A stretch of DNA of 64,000 nt from Saccharopolyspora aridisoli (GCF_004348445.1 NZ_SMKV01000024.1:20272-84271); one strand, 5' to 3'. Positions 25,668 through 38,008 are shown, numbered from the stretch's first letter. The notes: generated from the letters alone by a model not told the origin. Program-made: numbers and translations.

Positions 25668-26345
25668 TCACCAGCCGCGTTCGCGCCACTCGGCGAGCTT
25701 GGGACGCTCGGCGCCGAGGGTGGAGTCGTCGCCGTGGCCAGGGTAGAACCAGGTGTCGTCCGGCAGTTCGCCGAAGACCCGGGTCTCCACGTCGTCCACC
25801 AGCGACGTGAAGTCCTCCCGCGAGGTCGTGCGGCCCACCCCGCCCGGGAACAGCGAGTCGCCGGTGAACAGGTGCGGGTGGCCCGCCGGGTCCCGGTAGA
25901 CCAGGGCGATCGAACCCGGCGTGTGCCCGCGCAGGTGGATCACCGACAGCTCCGAGTCGCCGACCGCGATGGTGTCGCCGTGCTCGACCAGGTGGTCCGG
26001 CGGCACCGGCAGCTCGTCGGCGTCGGCGGGGTGCGCCACGGTGAAGCAGCCGGTCGCGCCGGCCACGGCGCCCAGCGCCTGCCAGTGGTCGCCGTGCTGG
26101 TGGGTGGTGACGATGGTGCGCAGCCGGGGCCGCCGCTCGTCGTGACCGAGCAGGTCGCTCAGCCGTTCGGGGTCGTTGGCCGCGTCCACCAGCAACGCGT
26201 CCCCGGTGTTCTTGCACACCAGGAGGTAGGCGTTGTTGTCCATCGGGCCGACCGAGATCTTGGTGATGGTCAGCGCGTCCAGGTCCCGGCGCGCGGCCGC
26301 GCCGCCGGGCTCCACGTGTCCGGTGTACTCAGCTTGAAGCTCCAC
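25668..26345 (-). CDS. MBL-fold metallo-hydrolase (glyoxalase II-like)
   Basis: A 225-residue metallo-beta-lactamase-fold protein with the metal motif THQHGDHW (His82, His84, Asp86, His87) and later ligands in LRGHTPGS, FTGDSLFP and YPGHGDD. The family hydrolyses thioesters such as S-lactoylglutathione; in a mycothiol organism the substrate may be a mycothiol thioester. The homologue in mycobacteria (Rv1637c) also lies next to uvrA, so the placement is conserved. The upstream neighbour is a mycothiol-dependent DinB-like enzyme. Confidence 0.88.
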   Translation of the reverse strand: MELQAEYTGHVEPGGAAARRDLDALTITKISVGPMDNNAYLLVCKNTGDALLVDAANDPERLSDLLGHDERRPRLRTIVTTHQHGDHWQALGAVAGATGCFTVAHPADADELPVPPDHLVEHGDTIAVGDSELSVIHLRGHTPGSIALVYRDPAGHPHLFTGDSLFPGGVGRTTSREDFTSLVDDVETRVFGELPDDTWFYPGHGDDSTLGAERPKLAEWRERGW

Positions 26346-26393
26346 GCCCGTGAGCCTAACGCCCGCGGCCCGGCGTCGGCCGCAAGATCGGGC

Positions 26394-27155
26394 TCACAGC
26401 CACTCGGGCAGTTCGGGTGCGTCGCCGCGCAGCTCGCCGGGGCCCGTGCGACCGAGCAGCCAGCCCAGCATCGGGCCGGGCTCGCCGGAGACAGCCGCCG
26501 GTCGCGACGTGGTGCCTCGCAGGTCCCAACCGCGGCGGTGATCGCCGAAGTCGACCTCCAGCGTGAGCGCGGGCACGTCCAGTCGCCCACCGAAGAACTG
26601 GACCACGTCCTCCAGCAACATCTCGGCATCGGCGGTGGGGATGTCGGTGAAGTCCACGTCGTGGTCGAGGTCGACCAGGTGCACCCAGAGCTCCAGCAGC
26701 CGAAGCCGCGGGACGTGGAGAGCGGGGATGACGTCGCCGCCGGAGAGGGAGACCTCGGCAGTCCAGTCGGAATCGGGCATGTCCCGAGCCGCCACGGCGA
26801 ACCGGTCGCTGGAGGCGATCAGGTCCTCCATCAGCAGCAGGTGGCTGCGCGAGGAGCCTTCCTCGATGTCCTGGTCGCGGTCCTCGCGGCTGGCGTACAT
26901 CGGGTGCTCGATGCCGGTGCGGGCCCACAGCAGGAGGTTGCAGCAGGCGTCGGCGTTGCGGGCCAGGTGGGTGAGCACGTGCGAACGGCTCCAGCCCGGC
27001 AGCAGGCTGGGTTGCCGGACCGAGATCTCGTCGAGGCCGGACGCGGAGCGCACCAGGACCTCCGTGGCGTGCCGCACGGCGGCTCGCCGGTTCGTGACCT
27101 CGTCTGCCAGGGCGGCAGCGGACCATCGGCCGGTACCGAGGACGATGTCAGCCAT
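26394..27155 (-). CDS. Maleylpyruvate isomerase-type mycothiol-dependent protein
   Basis: A 253-residue DinB/MDMPI-family protein. The N-terminal four-helix bundle carries metal-type histidines (LPGWSRSHVLTHLARNAD, with another in LLELWVHLVDLDHD), followed by an actinobacterial C-terminal domain. Members use mycothiol as cofactor in isomerase or conjugation reactions, but the substrate here cannot be told. It precedes the MBL-fold gene on the same strand by 48 bp, suggesting a two-gene thiol-metabolism operon divergent from uvrA. Confidence 0.82.
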   Translation of the reverse strand: MADIVLGTGRWSAAALADEVTNRRAAVRHATEVLVRSASGLDEISVRQPSLLPGWSRSHVLTHLARNADACCNLLLWARTGIEHPMYASREDRDQDIEEGSSRSHLLLMEDLIASSDRFAVAARDMPDSDWTAEVSLSGGDVIPALHVPRLRLLELWVHLVDLDHDVDFTDIPTADAEMLLEDVVQFFGGRLDVPALTLEVDFGDHRRGWDLRGTTSRPAAVSGEPGPMLGWLLGRTGPGELRGDAPELPEWL

Positions 27156-27504
27156 GGCTCTACCTCACGTGGGGGAGAGGGGGAGGGTCGATTCGGCGAG
27201 AACGTGAAGCCCTGAGCGTAAAGGTGCAGGACACATCGGGGACAGTGCCCAATGCGGGCGACTTTGCGTATCGTCGTGAGGGGCAGCCACCGCCGGATCA
27301 CGCAGCATCTCACACGTTGGGGTGACGGCCGGTGAAGGTGCTCGGTACCGGAAGCCGTCGGTCCGAGACTGTCGGTGGCCCCGAATAGCATGGACGTCGC
27401 AACGTCGCGACCTGATGCCGCGCCGGCGGTCCCGCTGCCTGAAGCAGGCGGCCGCTCGCAGTCGGCGCGCTCGCGCAACACCAGAACTTCTCGAAGGGAT
27501 CACC
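27156..27504. other. Divergent gap upstream of uvrA
   Basis: 349 bp between the DinB-like gene and uvrA. It must hold promoters in both directions. I saw no LexA-type TCGAAC-N4-GTTCGA box and no other clear operator or gene. Confidence 0.6.
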
Positions 27505-30357
<2,853 letters not shown>

Positions 30358-30417
30358 ATGCCAGTCGGGCACCCACCAGGGCACCCATTCCAACGTGTTT
30401 GTAACCTTTCCGCCAAT

Positions 30418-30448
30418 GCGCGGGTCGCCACCACATGGCGGCCCGCGC
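30418..30448 (+). terminator. uvrA terminator hairpin
   Basis: A 13-bp stem with one T/G pair (30418-30430 with 30436-30448) around CCACA, 60 bp after uvrA. No U-tract follows. Confidence 0.5.
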
Positions 30449-30540
30449 TTGGACTGCCCGCGGTGAACGTCATCGGGCGCCGCACTCCTGGCGTCCGCTG
30501 ACGCGAGAGTTCCCGCGCCACAAGCGGAAAGGGAGTGCCC

Positions 30541-31989
30541 GTGGAAGCGCTCAACGACGCGATCGTCGCGCTGAACGACACGTTCTGGCTTTACATCATC
30601 ATCCCCGTGCTCGCGGTGCTGAGCCTGTACTTCACCGTTCGCTCGAAAGCCGTGCAGATCCGGATGATCCCCGAGATGATCCGCGCGATGGGCGGCAAGG
30701 CCGAGATCGCCGAAGACGGCCGGAAGGCGATCTCGTCGTTCCAGGCGTTCGCGATCTCCGCCGCCGCCCGCATCGGAACCGGCAACATCGCAGGCGTGGC
30801 CACCGCCATCGCGCTGGGCGGCCCGGGTGCGGTGTTCTGGATGTGGACGATGGGTCTGATCGTGGGCGCGGCCAGCTTCGTGGAATCCACCCTCGCGCAG
30901 CTCTACAAGGTGCGGGACGAGTCCGGTTTCCGCGGCGGCCCGGCCTACTACATGCTGCACGGCCTGCGGGCGCGCTGGATGGGCGTGCTCTTCGCCGTGG
31001 TCATCACGGTGACGTTCGGCTTCGTGTTCACCGCCGTGCAGGCCAACACGATCGTCGACGCCGTCGTCACGTCGGCCGAAGCCACCGGCATGGGTTCGAA
31101 CGGCTGGATGCAGCCGGTCCTGGGCGTGGCGCTGGTCGCGCTGACCGCGCTGATCATCTTCGGTGGCGTGCGCCGGATCGCGCAGACGGCGGAGCTGCTG
31201 GTGCCGTTCATGGCCGGTCTCTACATGCTGCTCGGCCTGATCATCGTGGTGCTCAACATCGACGCGGTGCCCGGCGTCATCGCGCAGATCTTCGCGCACG
31301 CCTTCGGTTTCGAGGCGATCGCGGGCGGCGGCATCGGTGCGGCGATCGTGCAGGGCGTGCGGCGGGGCATGTTCTCCAACGAGGCCGGTCTGGGTTCGGC
31401 CCCGAACGCCGGTGCCACCGCCTCGGTGAGCCACCCGGTCAAGCAGGGCCTGGTGCAGACCCTCGGTGTCTACGTGGACACGCTGCTGGTGTGCTCGACC
31501 ACGGCGTTCATCGTGCTGCTGTCCAACCCGACCTTCGGTGACGAGGACCGCGGCGCCTCGATGACCCAGACGGCGCTGCAGAACAACCTCGGCGACTGGT
31601 CGCTGCACCTGATGACGCTGATCATCCTGCTGGTGGCGTTCACCTCGGTGCTGGGCAACTACTACTACGGCGAGTCCAACGTGGGCTTCCTGACCCGCAG
31701 CAGAGCGATGCGGGCCGGCTACAAGTGGGGCGTGCTGGTCGTGGTCTTCCTGGGCGCGATCGGATCCTCGGACCTGATCTGGAACCTCGCCGACACCACG
31801 ATGGGCGTCATGGCCCTGGTCAACCTCGCCGCCATCGCTCCGCTGAGCGCGGTCGCGTTGAAGCTGCTGCGCGACTACAACGAGCAGCGCGAGCAGGGCC
31901 TCGACCCGGTCTTCACCCGGGACCGCCTGCCGGAGCTGACCGGCGTCGAGTGCTGGGAGCCCCGGGACCCGGTCAAGGCCGAAGCCTAG
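30541..31989 (+). CDS. Sodium:alanine symporter family protein (AGCS)
   Basis: A 482-residue AGCS-family transporter that imports alanine or glycine with sodium. Many hydrophobic spans are visible, with the family motifs RIGTGNIAGVATAIALGGPG, RRGMFSNEAGLGSAP and the C-terminal NYYYGESN. The GTG at 30541 is preferred: AAAGGGAG lies about 6 nt upstream, whereas the in-frame GTG at 30535 abuts that site. It stands alone between uvrA and a convergent hexosaminidase gene. Confidence 0.92.
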   Translation: MEALNDAIVALNDTFWLYIIIPVLAVLSLYFTVRSKAVQIRMIPEMIRAMGGKAEIAEDGRKAISSFQAFAISAAARIGTGNIAGVATAIALGGPGAVFWMWTMGLIVGAASFVESTLAQLYKVRDESGFRGGPAYYMLHGLRARWMGVLFAVVITVTFGFVFTAVQANTIVDAVVTSAEATGMGSNGWMQPVLGVALVALTALIIFGGVRRIAQTAELLVPFMAGLYMLLGLIIVVLNIDAVPGVIAQIFAHAFGFEAIAGGGIGAAIVQGVRRGMFSNEAGLGSAPNAGATASVSHPVKQGLVQTLGVYVDTLLVCSTTAFIVLLSNPTFGDEDRGASMTQTALQNNLGDWSLHLMTLIILLVAFTSVLGNYYYGESNVGFLTRSRAMRAGYKWGVLVVVFLGAIGSSDLIWNLADTTMGVMALVNLAAIAPLSAVALKLLRDYNEQREQGLDPVFTRDRLPELTGVECWEPRDPVKAEA

Positions 31990-32001
31990 GGCAGAGCCGG
32001 T

Positions 32002-32033
32002 GGGTGGGGTCCGGGCCGGTCCGGACCCCACCC
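32002..32033. terminator. Bidirectional terminator hairpin
   Basis: A perfect 13-bp stem (32002-32014 with 32021-32033) between the convergent AGCS and GH20 genes. Confidence 0.7.
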
Positions 32034-32058
32034 GCGTCGTTCCTGGCGCGAGCACCGC

Positions 32059-33525
32059 TCAGCGAGGTCTGCCCTCGATACCGGGACGCAGCTGCCAGGG
32101 GTAGGGGCCGTCGAGGGGCCGGTACTCGACGCCGTAGGCGTCCAGGCGCGGCAGGTGGTGGTGTGCGAGGCGGTGGTGGAACTCCGCCGGGTCCCGCTCG
32201 TTGCTCCAGGCGACCTCGGCGAACGCGCACAGCCGGGGGAAAGCGGCGTAGTCGATGCGGGCGGCGGAGTCGAGCTGCTCGGTCCACACCTGCGCCTGCA
32301 GGCCGAGAACGCGTTCGGTCGGCGGCTCGTAGGCGTAGACGTTCTCCAGGGTGTTGAGGAACCCGACCGGGATCGGCTCGTCGGGCTCGTCCGATTGCCG
32401 GTGGTCCAGGTAGAAGTGCGTTTCCGGGCACAGCAGCACATCGTTGCCGGCTTCGGCCGCGCGGGCGACCGCCTGCACGTCCTGCCAGCTCAGCACGATG
32501 GTTTCCGTCGGCAGCGAGACCAGTTGCATGGCGTCGTCCCACGCCGATGTGCGGCGGCCGTGATCGTGCACGTGCTCCAGCAACCGCCGCAGCAGTGCGC
32601 CGTGCGCCGACGTGGCGCCTGGGACCTCGTCGCCGCCGAGGCAGATCACCGGCGACGGGAAGATGGACATCACGTGGTCCAGCACGTCGCGGAAGAAGTC
32701 CACGGTGGCCCGCCGGGGAGCCAGGATCCGGTCGCTGACCCCCCACGAGTCCCACACGCCAACGGGGCCGCCGGCACCCAGGTCGGGGTAGGCGGCGATG
32801 GCGGCCTGGCTGTGCCCGGGGACGTCGATCTCGGGCACCACCGTGATGTGGTGCTCGGCGGCGTAGGAAACGATCTCCAGCAGGTCTTCGGTGGTGTAGT
32901 AGCCGCCGTGCGGCTGCCGGTCGTACTCGGGCACCTCGCCGCGGCCGACCATGGAACGCTCGCGCCACGAGCCGATGCGGGTCAGCTCCGGGTGCTGCGG
33001 GACCTCGATGCGCCAGCCCTGGTCGTCGGTGAGGTGCAGGTGCAGGACGTTGAGCTTGTGCATCGCCAGCAGGTCGACGAACCGCAGGACCTCTCGCTTG
33101 GCCACGAAGTGCCGGGCGACGTCGAGGTGGCAGCCGCGCCAGCCGAACCGGGGGTGGTCCTCGATCACCCCGCACGGCAACGAGAGCGGCTCGTCGTGGA
33201 TGGGGGCGCGGCGGAACGCGTCCGGCGGGAGCAGCTGCCGGAGCGTCTGCGCCGCGTGGTGCGCGGCGGCGGTGTGCTGCGCGGTCACCACGGCCTTGGC
33301 GGGGCTGATCTCCAGGCGGTGGCCGTCGATGTGGGGATCGATGCGGAACTCGATGGTGGGCTTGGCGGCGAGCGGCAGCGGAAGTCCCGTCGCGGCACCG
33401 ACGTGCCTGCGGAACCACCGCGCCACGCTCGGGTCACCGCCGACGCTGGTGCGGATGTCCAGCGACAGCTGCCCTGGGGCGCACTCGACGCGCCGCGGAC
33501 GCGGCAGCAGCGAGTGGAAGCTCAT
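32059..33525 (-). CDS. Beta-N-acetylhexosaminidase, GH20
   Basis: A 488-residue GH20 enzyme releasing terminal GlcNAc from chito-oligosaccharides or glycoconjugates. An N-terminal GH20b domain (about 5-115) is followed by the catalytic barrel with HLHLTDDQGWRIE (about 162-174), PEIDVPGHSQA and the Asp299-Glu300 pair in CLGGDEVPG. No signal peptide is visible, so it probably acts on imported sugars in the cytoplasm. The ATG overlaps the stop of the upstream ABC permease, and the arrangement matches streptomycete dasABC-dasD. Confidence 0.92.
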   Translation of the reverse strand: MSFHSLLPRPRRVECAPGQLSLDIRTSVGGDPSVARWFRRHVGAATGLPLPLAAKPTIEFRIDPHIDGHRLEISPAKAVVTAQHTAAAHHAAQTLRQLLPPDAFRRAPIHDEPLSLPCGVIEDHPRFGWRGCHLDVARHFVAKREVLRFVDLLAMHKLNVLHLHLTDDQGWRIEVPQHPELTRIGSWRERSMVGRGEVPEYDRQPHGGYYTTEDLLEIVSYAAEHHITVVPEIDVPGHSQAAIAAYPDLGAGGPVGVWDSWGVSDRILAPRRATVDFFRDVLDHVMSIFPSPVICLGGDEVPGATSAHGALLRRLLEHVHDHGRRTSAWDDAMQLVSLPTETIVLSWQDVQAVARAAEAGNDVLLCPETHFYLDHRQSDEPDEPIPVGFLNTLENVYAYEPPTERVLGLQAQVWTEQLDSAARIDYAAFPRLCAFAEVAWSNERDPAEFHHRLAHHHLPRLDAYGVEYRPLDGPYPWQLRPGIEGRPR

Positions 33526-34361
33526 CCCTTCACCGCGCCGGAGAGTCCCGACACCAGGTTCCGCTGGACGAGCACGAAGAAGATCAGAACCGGAATGGTC
33601 ATCAGCGTGGAGCCTGCCATGATCGCGCCCCAGTCGTTGCCCTGCGGGCTGAAGAATACCAGGATCGCCATCGGCAGCGTCTGGTTCTCCGTCGCCGAGA
33701 TGATGAACGTTCTGGCGAACAGGAAGTCGTTCCACGCGTGGATGAACGACAACACGCTGGTGGCAACGAGTCCCGGAGCCACGAGCGGGAACAGCACCTG
33801 CCAGACGAACCGCGTGCGGCTCGCGCCGTCGAGAGTGGCCGCTTCCTCCAGCTCCACCGGGACGGCGGCGACGAATCCGCGCAGCATCCAGATGGCCAAG
33901 GGCAGGCTGAACGCCAGGTGCACCAGCACGAGCGAACCCAGGTGGTTGAGCCCGAAAGCCGGTGCCGCCGAACCGACTTGGCGCATCAGGAAGAACAGCG
34001 GGATGGTCAGGGCCTCCACCGGGACCATCTGCGCCACCAGCAGCATGAGCAGCAGCACGGCACGACCCTTGATCCGGAACCGGGTCAGCGCCACCGCAGC
34101 GAGGAACGACATCAGCAGCGACAGCAGGACCACGGCGCCTGCGACGAGGAGGCTGTTGAGGAAGTAGCCGCCCAGTCCGTCGACGGTGAGGACCCGGCGG
34201 AACCCGTCCAGGGTCGGCGCGGTGGTCCAGGGGCGCGGATCGGCGGTCTGGAGTTCGGCTTCCGGTTTGAATGCCGAAAGCACCATCCAGTAGAGCGGAA
34301 ACGCCACCAGGACCGCGATCACGACCGCGGCGGTGTTGGCGACGGCGCGTGGACGTCTCAT
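33522..34361 (-). CDS. Sugar ABC transporter permease (DasC/MalG-like)
   Basis: A 279-residue inner-membrane permease with six predicted spans and the EAA loop ELEEAATLDGASRTRFVWQV that docks the ATPase. It is linked by ATGA overlaps to both neighbours. With the preceding permease and binding lipoprotein it forms a CUT1 importer. No ATPase is encoded here; CUT1 systems of actinomycetes often share one MsiK-type ATPase. Confidence 0.9.
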   Translation of the reverse strand: MRRPRAVANTAAVVIAVLVAFPLYWMVLSAFKPEAELQTADPRPWTTAPTLDGFRRVLTVDGLGGYFLNSLLVAGAVVLLSLLMSFLAAVALTRFRIKGRAVLLLMLLVAQMVPVEALTIPLFFLMRQVGSAAPAFGLNHLGSLVLVHLAFSLPLAIWMLRGFVAAVPVELEEAATLDGASRTRFVWQVLFPLVAPGLVATSVLSFIHAWNDFLFARTFIISATENQTLPMAILVFFSPQGNDWGAIMAGSTLMTIPVLIFFVLVQRNLVSGLSGAVKG

Positions 34362-35239
34362 GACAGGACCCCGTTCCCGCGCTGCGCCCGCAGGTAGAGC
34401 AGCGTGATCAACAGCAGCAGCGCGGTCATCACCACGCCGATCGCCGAGCCCAGACCGTAGTTCGAGGCCGCGAACGCCTCCTGGTAGGCGTAGACGTTGA
34501 GCACCATGTTCTGCCCGGCGACACCGCCGCCGTTGGTCATCACGTAGACCTGCGTGAACACCTTGAAATCCCAGATGATCGATTGGATGGTGGCGATGAC
34601 CAGCACCGGGCGCAGCATCGGCAGCAGCACGCTGCGCGTGGTCCGCCACGTCGAAGCCCCGTCCAGCGCGGCGGCCTCCACCACCTCGCCCGGAATCCCG
34701 ATGAGCCCCGCGTAAGTGGTGACGAGCACGAACGGGAAGGAACACCAGATCACCTCGGCGGCCACCAAGCCGAAGGCGAGGTACTTGTCGTAGGTCCACG
34801 ACATGCCCTCGGCACCGCTGATGCCGATGCCGGTCAGCGCCTCGTTGATCAGCCCGAAGTCCTGGTCGAACAGGAACAGCCACACCGTCGAGCCGGCCAC
34901 CGCGGGCGTGGCCCAGGCACCGATGGCCGCCAGGAACAGCATGATCCGGGGCAGCGGCGAGACCTTGGTGGCCAGCACCGCCAGCCCGATGCCGGTCACC
35001 AGGCTTCCCAGCACGCAGATCGCGGCGAAGACGCATGTCTGCAGCAGGATCGTCCAGAAGTGCGCGTCACCGAGCAGCGCCAGGTAGTTGCCCGCGCCCA
35101 GGAACTCCAGCGGCGCACCGCCGGAAGCCTGCGCCTGGCCGTACTCGTAGAGCGAGATCTGCACCAGCTGGTACAGCGGGTAGCCCATCATGCCGACGAG
35201 CAGCAGCGCCGCCGGTGCCAGGTAGAGCAGCGCCATCAT
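34358..35239 (-). CDS. Sugar ABC transporter permease (DasB/MalF-like)
   Basis: A 293-residue permease with six or seven hydrophobic spans and the EAA motif GEVVEAAALDGASTWRTTRS. It begins at the first of two adjacent ATGs, overlapping the stop of the binding-protein gene, and overlaps the next permease. It is part of the CUT1 importer. Confidence 0.9.
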   Translation of the reverse strand: MMALLYLAPAALLLVGMMGYPLYQLVQISLYEYGQAQASGGAPLEFLGAGNYLALLGDAHFWTILLQTCVFAAICVLGSLVTGIGLAVLATKVSPLPRIMLFLAAIGAWATPAVAGSTVWLFLFDQDFGLINEALTGIGISGAEGMSWTYDKYLAFGLVAAEVIWCSFPFVLVTTYAGLIGIPGEVVEAAALDGASTWRTTRSVLLPMLRPVLVIATIQSIIWDFKVFTQVYVMTNGGGVAGQNMVLNVYAYQEAFAASNYGLGSAIGVVMTALLLLITLLYLRAQRGNGVLS

Positions 35240-36519
35240 CGGCCTTCGAAGGCCGCGTCCATCTGCGCCGCTGCCTGCGCCGATGCCTCGGACACCGGGG
35301 TGCCGCGCACGACCTGCTGCACCATCGTGGGAAGCACGCCCTGCGCGTCGATCTTCGACCACGCCTCGGTGGCGGGCACGAAGTGCGTTCCGCCGCGCAG
35401 CGTCATCACGAACGGAGCCGCGGCCGGGTCGTGCTCGGCCACCTCGCCCTGGACGTCGATGAACGTCGGCAGGTTGCCCATCGCGCCGTACATCTTGCGC
35501 TGGTACTCCTTGCCCGCGAGCAGCTGGACGAACTCGCGCGCCAGGGTCGCTCGCTGCGAGGACTTGAGCACGGACAGCAGGTTCCCGCCCGCGAAGGCCG
35601 GGGCGGTGGAGCCGATCGCGTCGCCCGGCAGCGGCACGACGCCGTACTTGCCTGCCACGCCCGCGTCGACGGCCTTGCGGTTGAAGTCGCCGCCGATGGT
35701 CATCGCGGCCTTGCCGGAGGCGAACGCCTGCACGCTCTGGCTGCCGGTCATGTCGGAGCACTGCTCGGGCGGGCACGCGCCGCTGGTGATCATCTCGGCG
35801 TAGGTCTCGATGCCGCGCTGCGCTTCCGGACTGTCGATCGTGGACACCCAGCGCTGGCCCTCCTGGCGAGCCAGGTCGCCACCCGCCGCCCAGATGAACG
35901 GCATCAGCGCGTAGTGGTACTTGCCGCCGGTGGCGATGCCGTAGAGGTCGGGACGTTCGGAGCGGATGCGCTGCGCCGTGGCCAGCAGCTCGGCGGTGGT
36001 GCGCGGTGGCTGCAGTCCGAGCTCGTCGAACACGTCGGTGCGGTAGTACAACGCGCGCACCCCGGTGTACCAGGGAACGCCGAAGACCTTGCCCTCGACT
36101 CGAGCGGTGTCCAGCGCGGAGGGGGAGAGGTCGGCGGATTCCGGCCACTGCGGCAGCTTCTCGGTCACATCGGCCAGCCCGCCTGCGGCGACGTAGCCCG
36201 CGAGGTCGGTGTTGCCGACCTCGGCGACGTCCGGGGCGCTGGCGGGATCGTTGAACGCGCCGGTGAAGCGCTCGGACCTCGTCTCCACCGCGATGTACTG
36301 CACGTCGACCTCGACGCCGGGGTGCTCGCGTTCGAACCGCGCCACCGCTTCGTCCACGGTGGCCTGCTTGGGCGCGCGGTTGGCCTCGTCGAAGAGCCAG
36401 ACCCGCAGCGTTCCGGTGCGTTCGTCGACCGCGGGGCCGGTCTGCTGCACCTGCGGTGGTCCGCAGGCCGTGAGCAGCGCAGCGACGGCGGCGACGATGA
36501 TGGCTTTTCCTGCGCGCAT
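35236..36519 (-). CDS. Sugar-binding lipoprotein (DasA-like)
   Basis: A 427-residue extracellular solute-binding protein of family 1. The signal peptide ends in lipobox LLTACG and is followed by a two-lobed sugar-binding fold. The ATG at 36519 was chosen because GGAGA lies 8 nt upstream and it gives a clean lipoprotein signal; longer starts do not. Chitobiose or GlcNAc-oligomers are the likely ligands because a GH20 hexosaminidase ends the operon. That is inference from gene order, since the residues contacting sugar cannot be read from sequence alone. Confidence 0.87.
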   Translation of the reverse strand: MRAGKAIIVAAVAALLTACGPPQVQQTGPAVDERTGTLRVWLFDEANRAPKQATVDEAVARFEREHPGVEVDVQYIAVETRSERFTGAFNDPASAPDVAEVGNTDLAGYVAAGGLADVTEKLPQWPESADLSPSALDTARVEGKVFGVPWYTGVRALYYRTDVFDELGLQPPRTTAELLATAQRIRSERPDLYGIATGGKYHYALMPFIWAAGGDLARQEGQRWVSTIDSPEAQRGIETYAEMITSGACPPEQCSDMTGSQSVQAFASGKAAMTIGGDFNRKAVDAGVAGKYGVVPLPGDAIGSTAPAFAGGNLLSVLKSSQRATLAREFVQLLAGKEYQRKMYGAMGNLPTFIDVQGEVAEHDPAAAPFVMTLRGGTHFVPATEAWSKIDAQGVLPTMVQQVVRGTPVSEASAQAAAQMDAAFEGR

Positions 36520-36694
36520 TGCTGGTCTCCGATGTGCTGTTGCCTTGTGGGCCCGGGTGGCGGGGACGCCGGGGATTCGGACCTCGCCGGAGCGGGGCCA
36601 CGACCGCTCTTCGTCGCCGAACCGAGTCGAGTCGAGCGTGGTGGAATTCGCCGACATCGACGGGAAGAGCGGTGAACGGTCCGTTGTGGACGGA

Positions 36695-37834
36695 TCAGCC
36701 GTGGAAGGTGATGACCGCGACCGAGGGGCACGCGTAGCTGTCCGGGGTGGGAGCCAGCGCGCCGGTGTCGGTGTCGCGCGCCAGGCGCGTGATCGTGCCC
36801 GCGCGTTGGTTGGCCACGAACAGCGAGGTCTCCTCGGGGTCCAGGGCGAAGTGCCGGGGCCAGTTGCCGCCGGTGGGCGTGACGGCCCTGAACACCAGCG
36901 AACCGTTCTCGACGCCGAAGGTGGCGATGGTGTCGTCGCCGCGGTTGGAGGCGTAGACGAACTGGCCGTCCCGGGACATCGCGATCTCGGCGGGGAAGTT
37001 CTCGCCGGTCGCCTCGGGCGCGCGGCTGCTGATGACCTGCCCGGCGGTCAGCGCGCCGGCCCCGGGGTCCCAGGCGAGCACGGTGATCGTGGAGTTCAGC
37101 TCGGCCAGCAGGTAGGCGGTGGTGCCCTCGAACACCAGGTGCCGGGGTCCGGTGCCCGCGGGCAGCCGGAGCTGCTGGTGCTGGGTGAGCTTCCCGGCGT
37201 CGAAGGCGTGGACGAACACCGAGTCGGAGCCGAGGTCGACGGTCACAACCCACTTCCCGCTGGGGTCGACGACGACCTGGTGCGCGTGCGGCTCAGCCCC
37301 GGGGTGCTTCACCAGGCAGGTGTGCTCGCCGATGCTCCCGTCGGGGTTGCGCCGGTGCACCGCCACGGTGCCGTCCCCGTAGTGGGCGGTGAGCAGGAAC
37401 TCCCCGCTCGGGTGCACCGACAGGTGGGTCGGCGAGCTCCCACCGCTGGGCGCGGTGTTGATCACTTCGGGTGCGTGGGTGCTGACGTCGATCGCGGTGA
37501 TCGAGCCCTGCTGCTGCTCGTTGGTCACGTACAGGGACGTGTGGTCGGGCGACCAGGCGAAGAACGAGGCGTCGGAGATCCCGTCGAGGGTGCCGGAGGG
37601 GGCGAGCGCCCCGCTCATGTCGCGCATCGCGATGTCCACGCCTCGGCCGGCGGGCTGCGAGCTGGTGTAGCTGCCGATGAACGTCATCAGGCCCTCGCGA
37701 GCCCGGTGCAACTGGTGCGGCGCGGCCGCGCCCTGCCTGCCTGCGGCGGTGGCGCAGCCGACGGTCGCTCCGGCAATGCTCAGAGCTCCGACCGCGCTCA
37801 AGAAACCACGACGCGAAAACGAGCTGTCACCCAC
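36695..37834 (-). CDS. Beta-propeller lactonase-like protein, Tat-exported
   Basis: A seven-bladed beta-propeller of the 6-phosphogluconolactonase (YbhE) fold, about 379 residues, with repeated strands such as HLSVHPSGEFLLTAHYG and HFALDPEETSLFVANQ. The N-terminus carries a twin-arginine signal SRRGFLSAVGALSIAG and a possible lipobox ATVGC, so the protein is exported. That makes a pentose-phosphate role doubtful. The GTG near 37834 has GGGAGAA about 6 nt upstream; a GTG at 37888 would add 18 residues. A DasR-like palindrome lies about 60 bp upstream, and the sugar ABC operon begins 175 bp downstream. Confidence 0.78.
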   Translation of the reverse strand: MGDSSFSRRGFLSAVGALSIAGATVGCATAAGRQGAAAPHQLHRAREGLMTFIGSYTSSQPAGRGVDIAMRDMSGALAPSGTLDGISDASFFAWSPDHTSLYVTNEQQQGSITAIDVSTHAPEVINTAPSGGSSPTHLSVHPSGEFLLTAHYGDGTVAVHRRNPDGSIGEHTCLVKHPGAEPHAHQVVVDPSGKWVVTVDLGSDSVFVHAFDAGKLTQHQQLRLPAGTGPRHLVFEGTTAYLLAELNSTITVLAWDPGAGALTAGQVISSRAPEATGENFPAEIAMSRDGQFVYASNRGDDTIATFGVENGSLVFRAVTPTGGNWPRHFALDPEETSLFVANQRAGTITRLARDTDTGALAPTPDSYACPSVAVITFHG

Positions 37835-37889
37835 GACGTTCTCCCAGCTAGTGGACACGGCAGAAGCGAAGTCTGTCGCAGTGGCCACA

Positions 37890-37905
37890 GGTGGACTAGA
37901 CCAGA
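37890..37905. promoter_or_regulatory. DasR (dre)-like operator
   Basis: The core TGGACTAGACCA differs from the dre core TGGTCTAGACCA at one position. It lies upstream of the lactonase-like gene that heads the run into the dasABC-like operon. GlcNAc-responsive control is plausible. Confidence 0.5.
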
Positions 37906-37961
37906 ACGGCCTAACCGACCGCCGCCATAGGCGCTAAGCCCCGAAACGGTTCACCACCCGT

Positions 37962-37981
37962 GGCGATTTCGCGAAATCGCC
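37962..37981 (-). terminator. GntP gene terminator (perfect 20-bp palindrome)
   Basis: GGCGATTTCG is followed directly by its complement CGAAATCGCC, giving an 8-bp stem with a CGCG loop. It lies 28 bp past the permease stop. Confidence 0.5.
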
Positions 37982-38008
37982 TCCCGGGGACCGAAGACGG
38001 GTGCGCTC

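Noticed and set aside
27156..27504. Search for a LexA box before uvrA
   Set aside because: No TCGAAC-N4-GTTCGA-type sequence was found by eye.
30389..30402. KstR-like 14-mer TCCAACGTGTTTGT after uvrA
   Set aside because: It differs at one fixed position and lies between uvrA and an amino-acid transporter with no steroid link; chance is likely, though a binding test would settle it.
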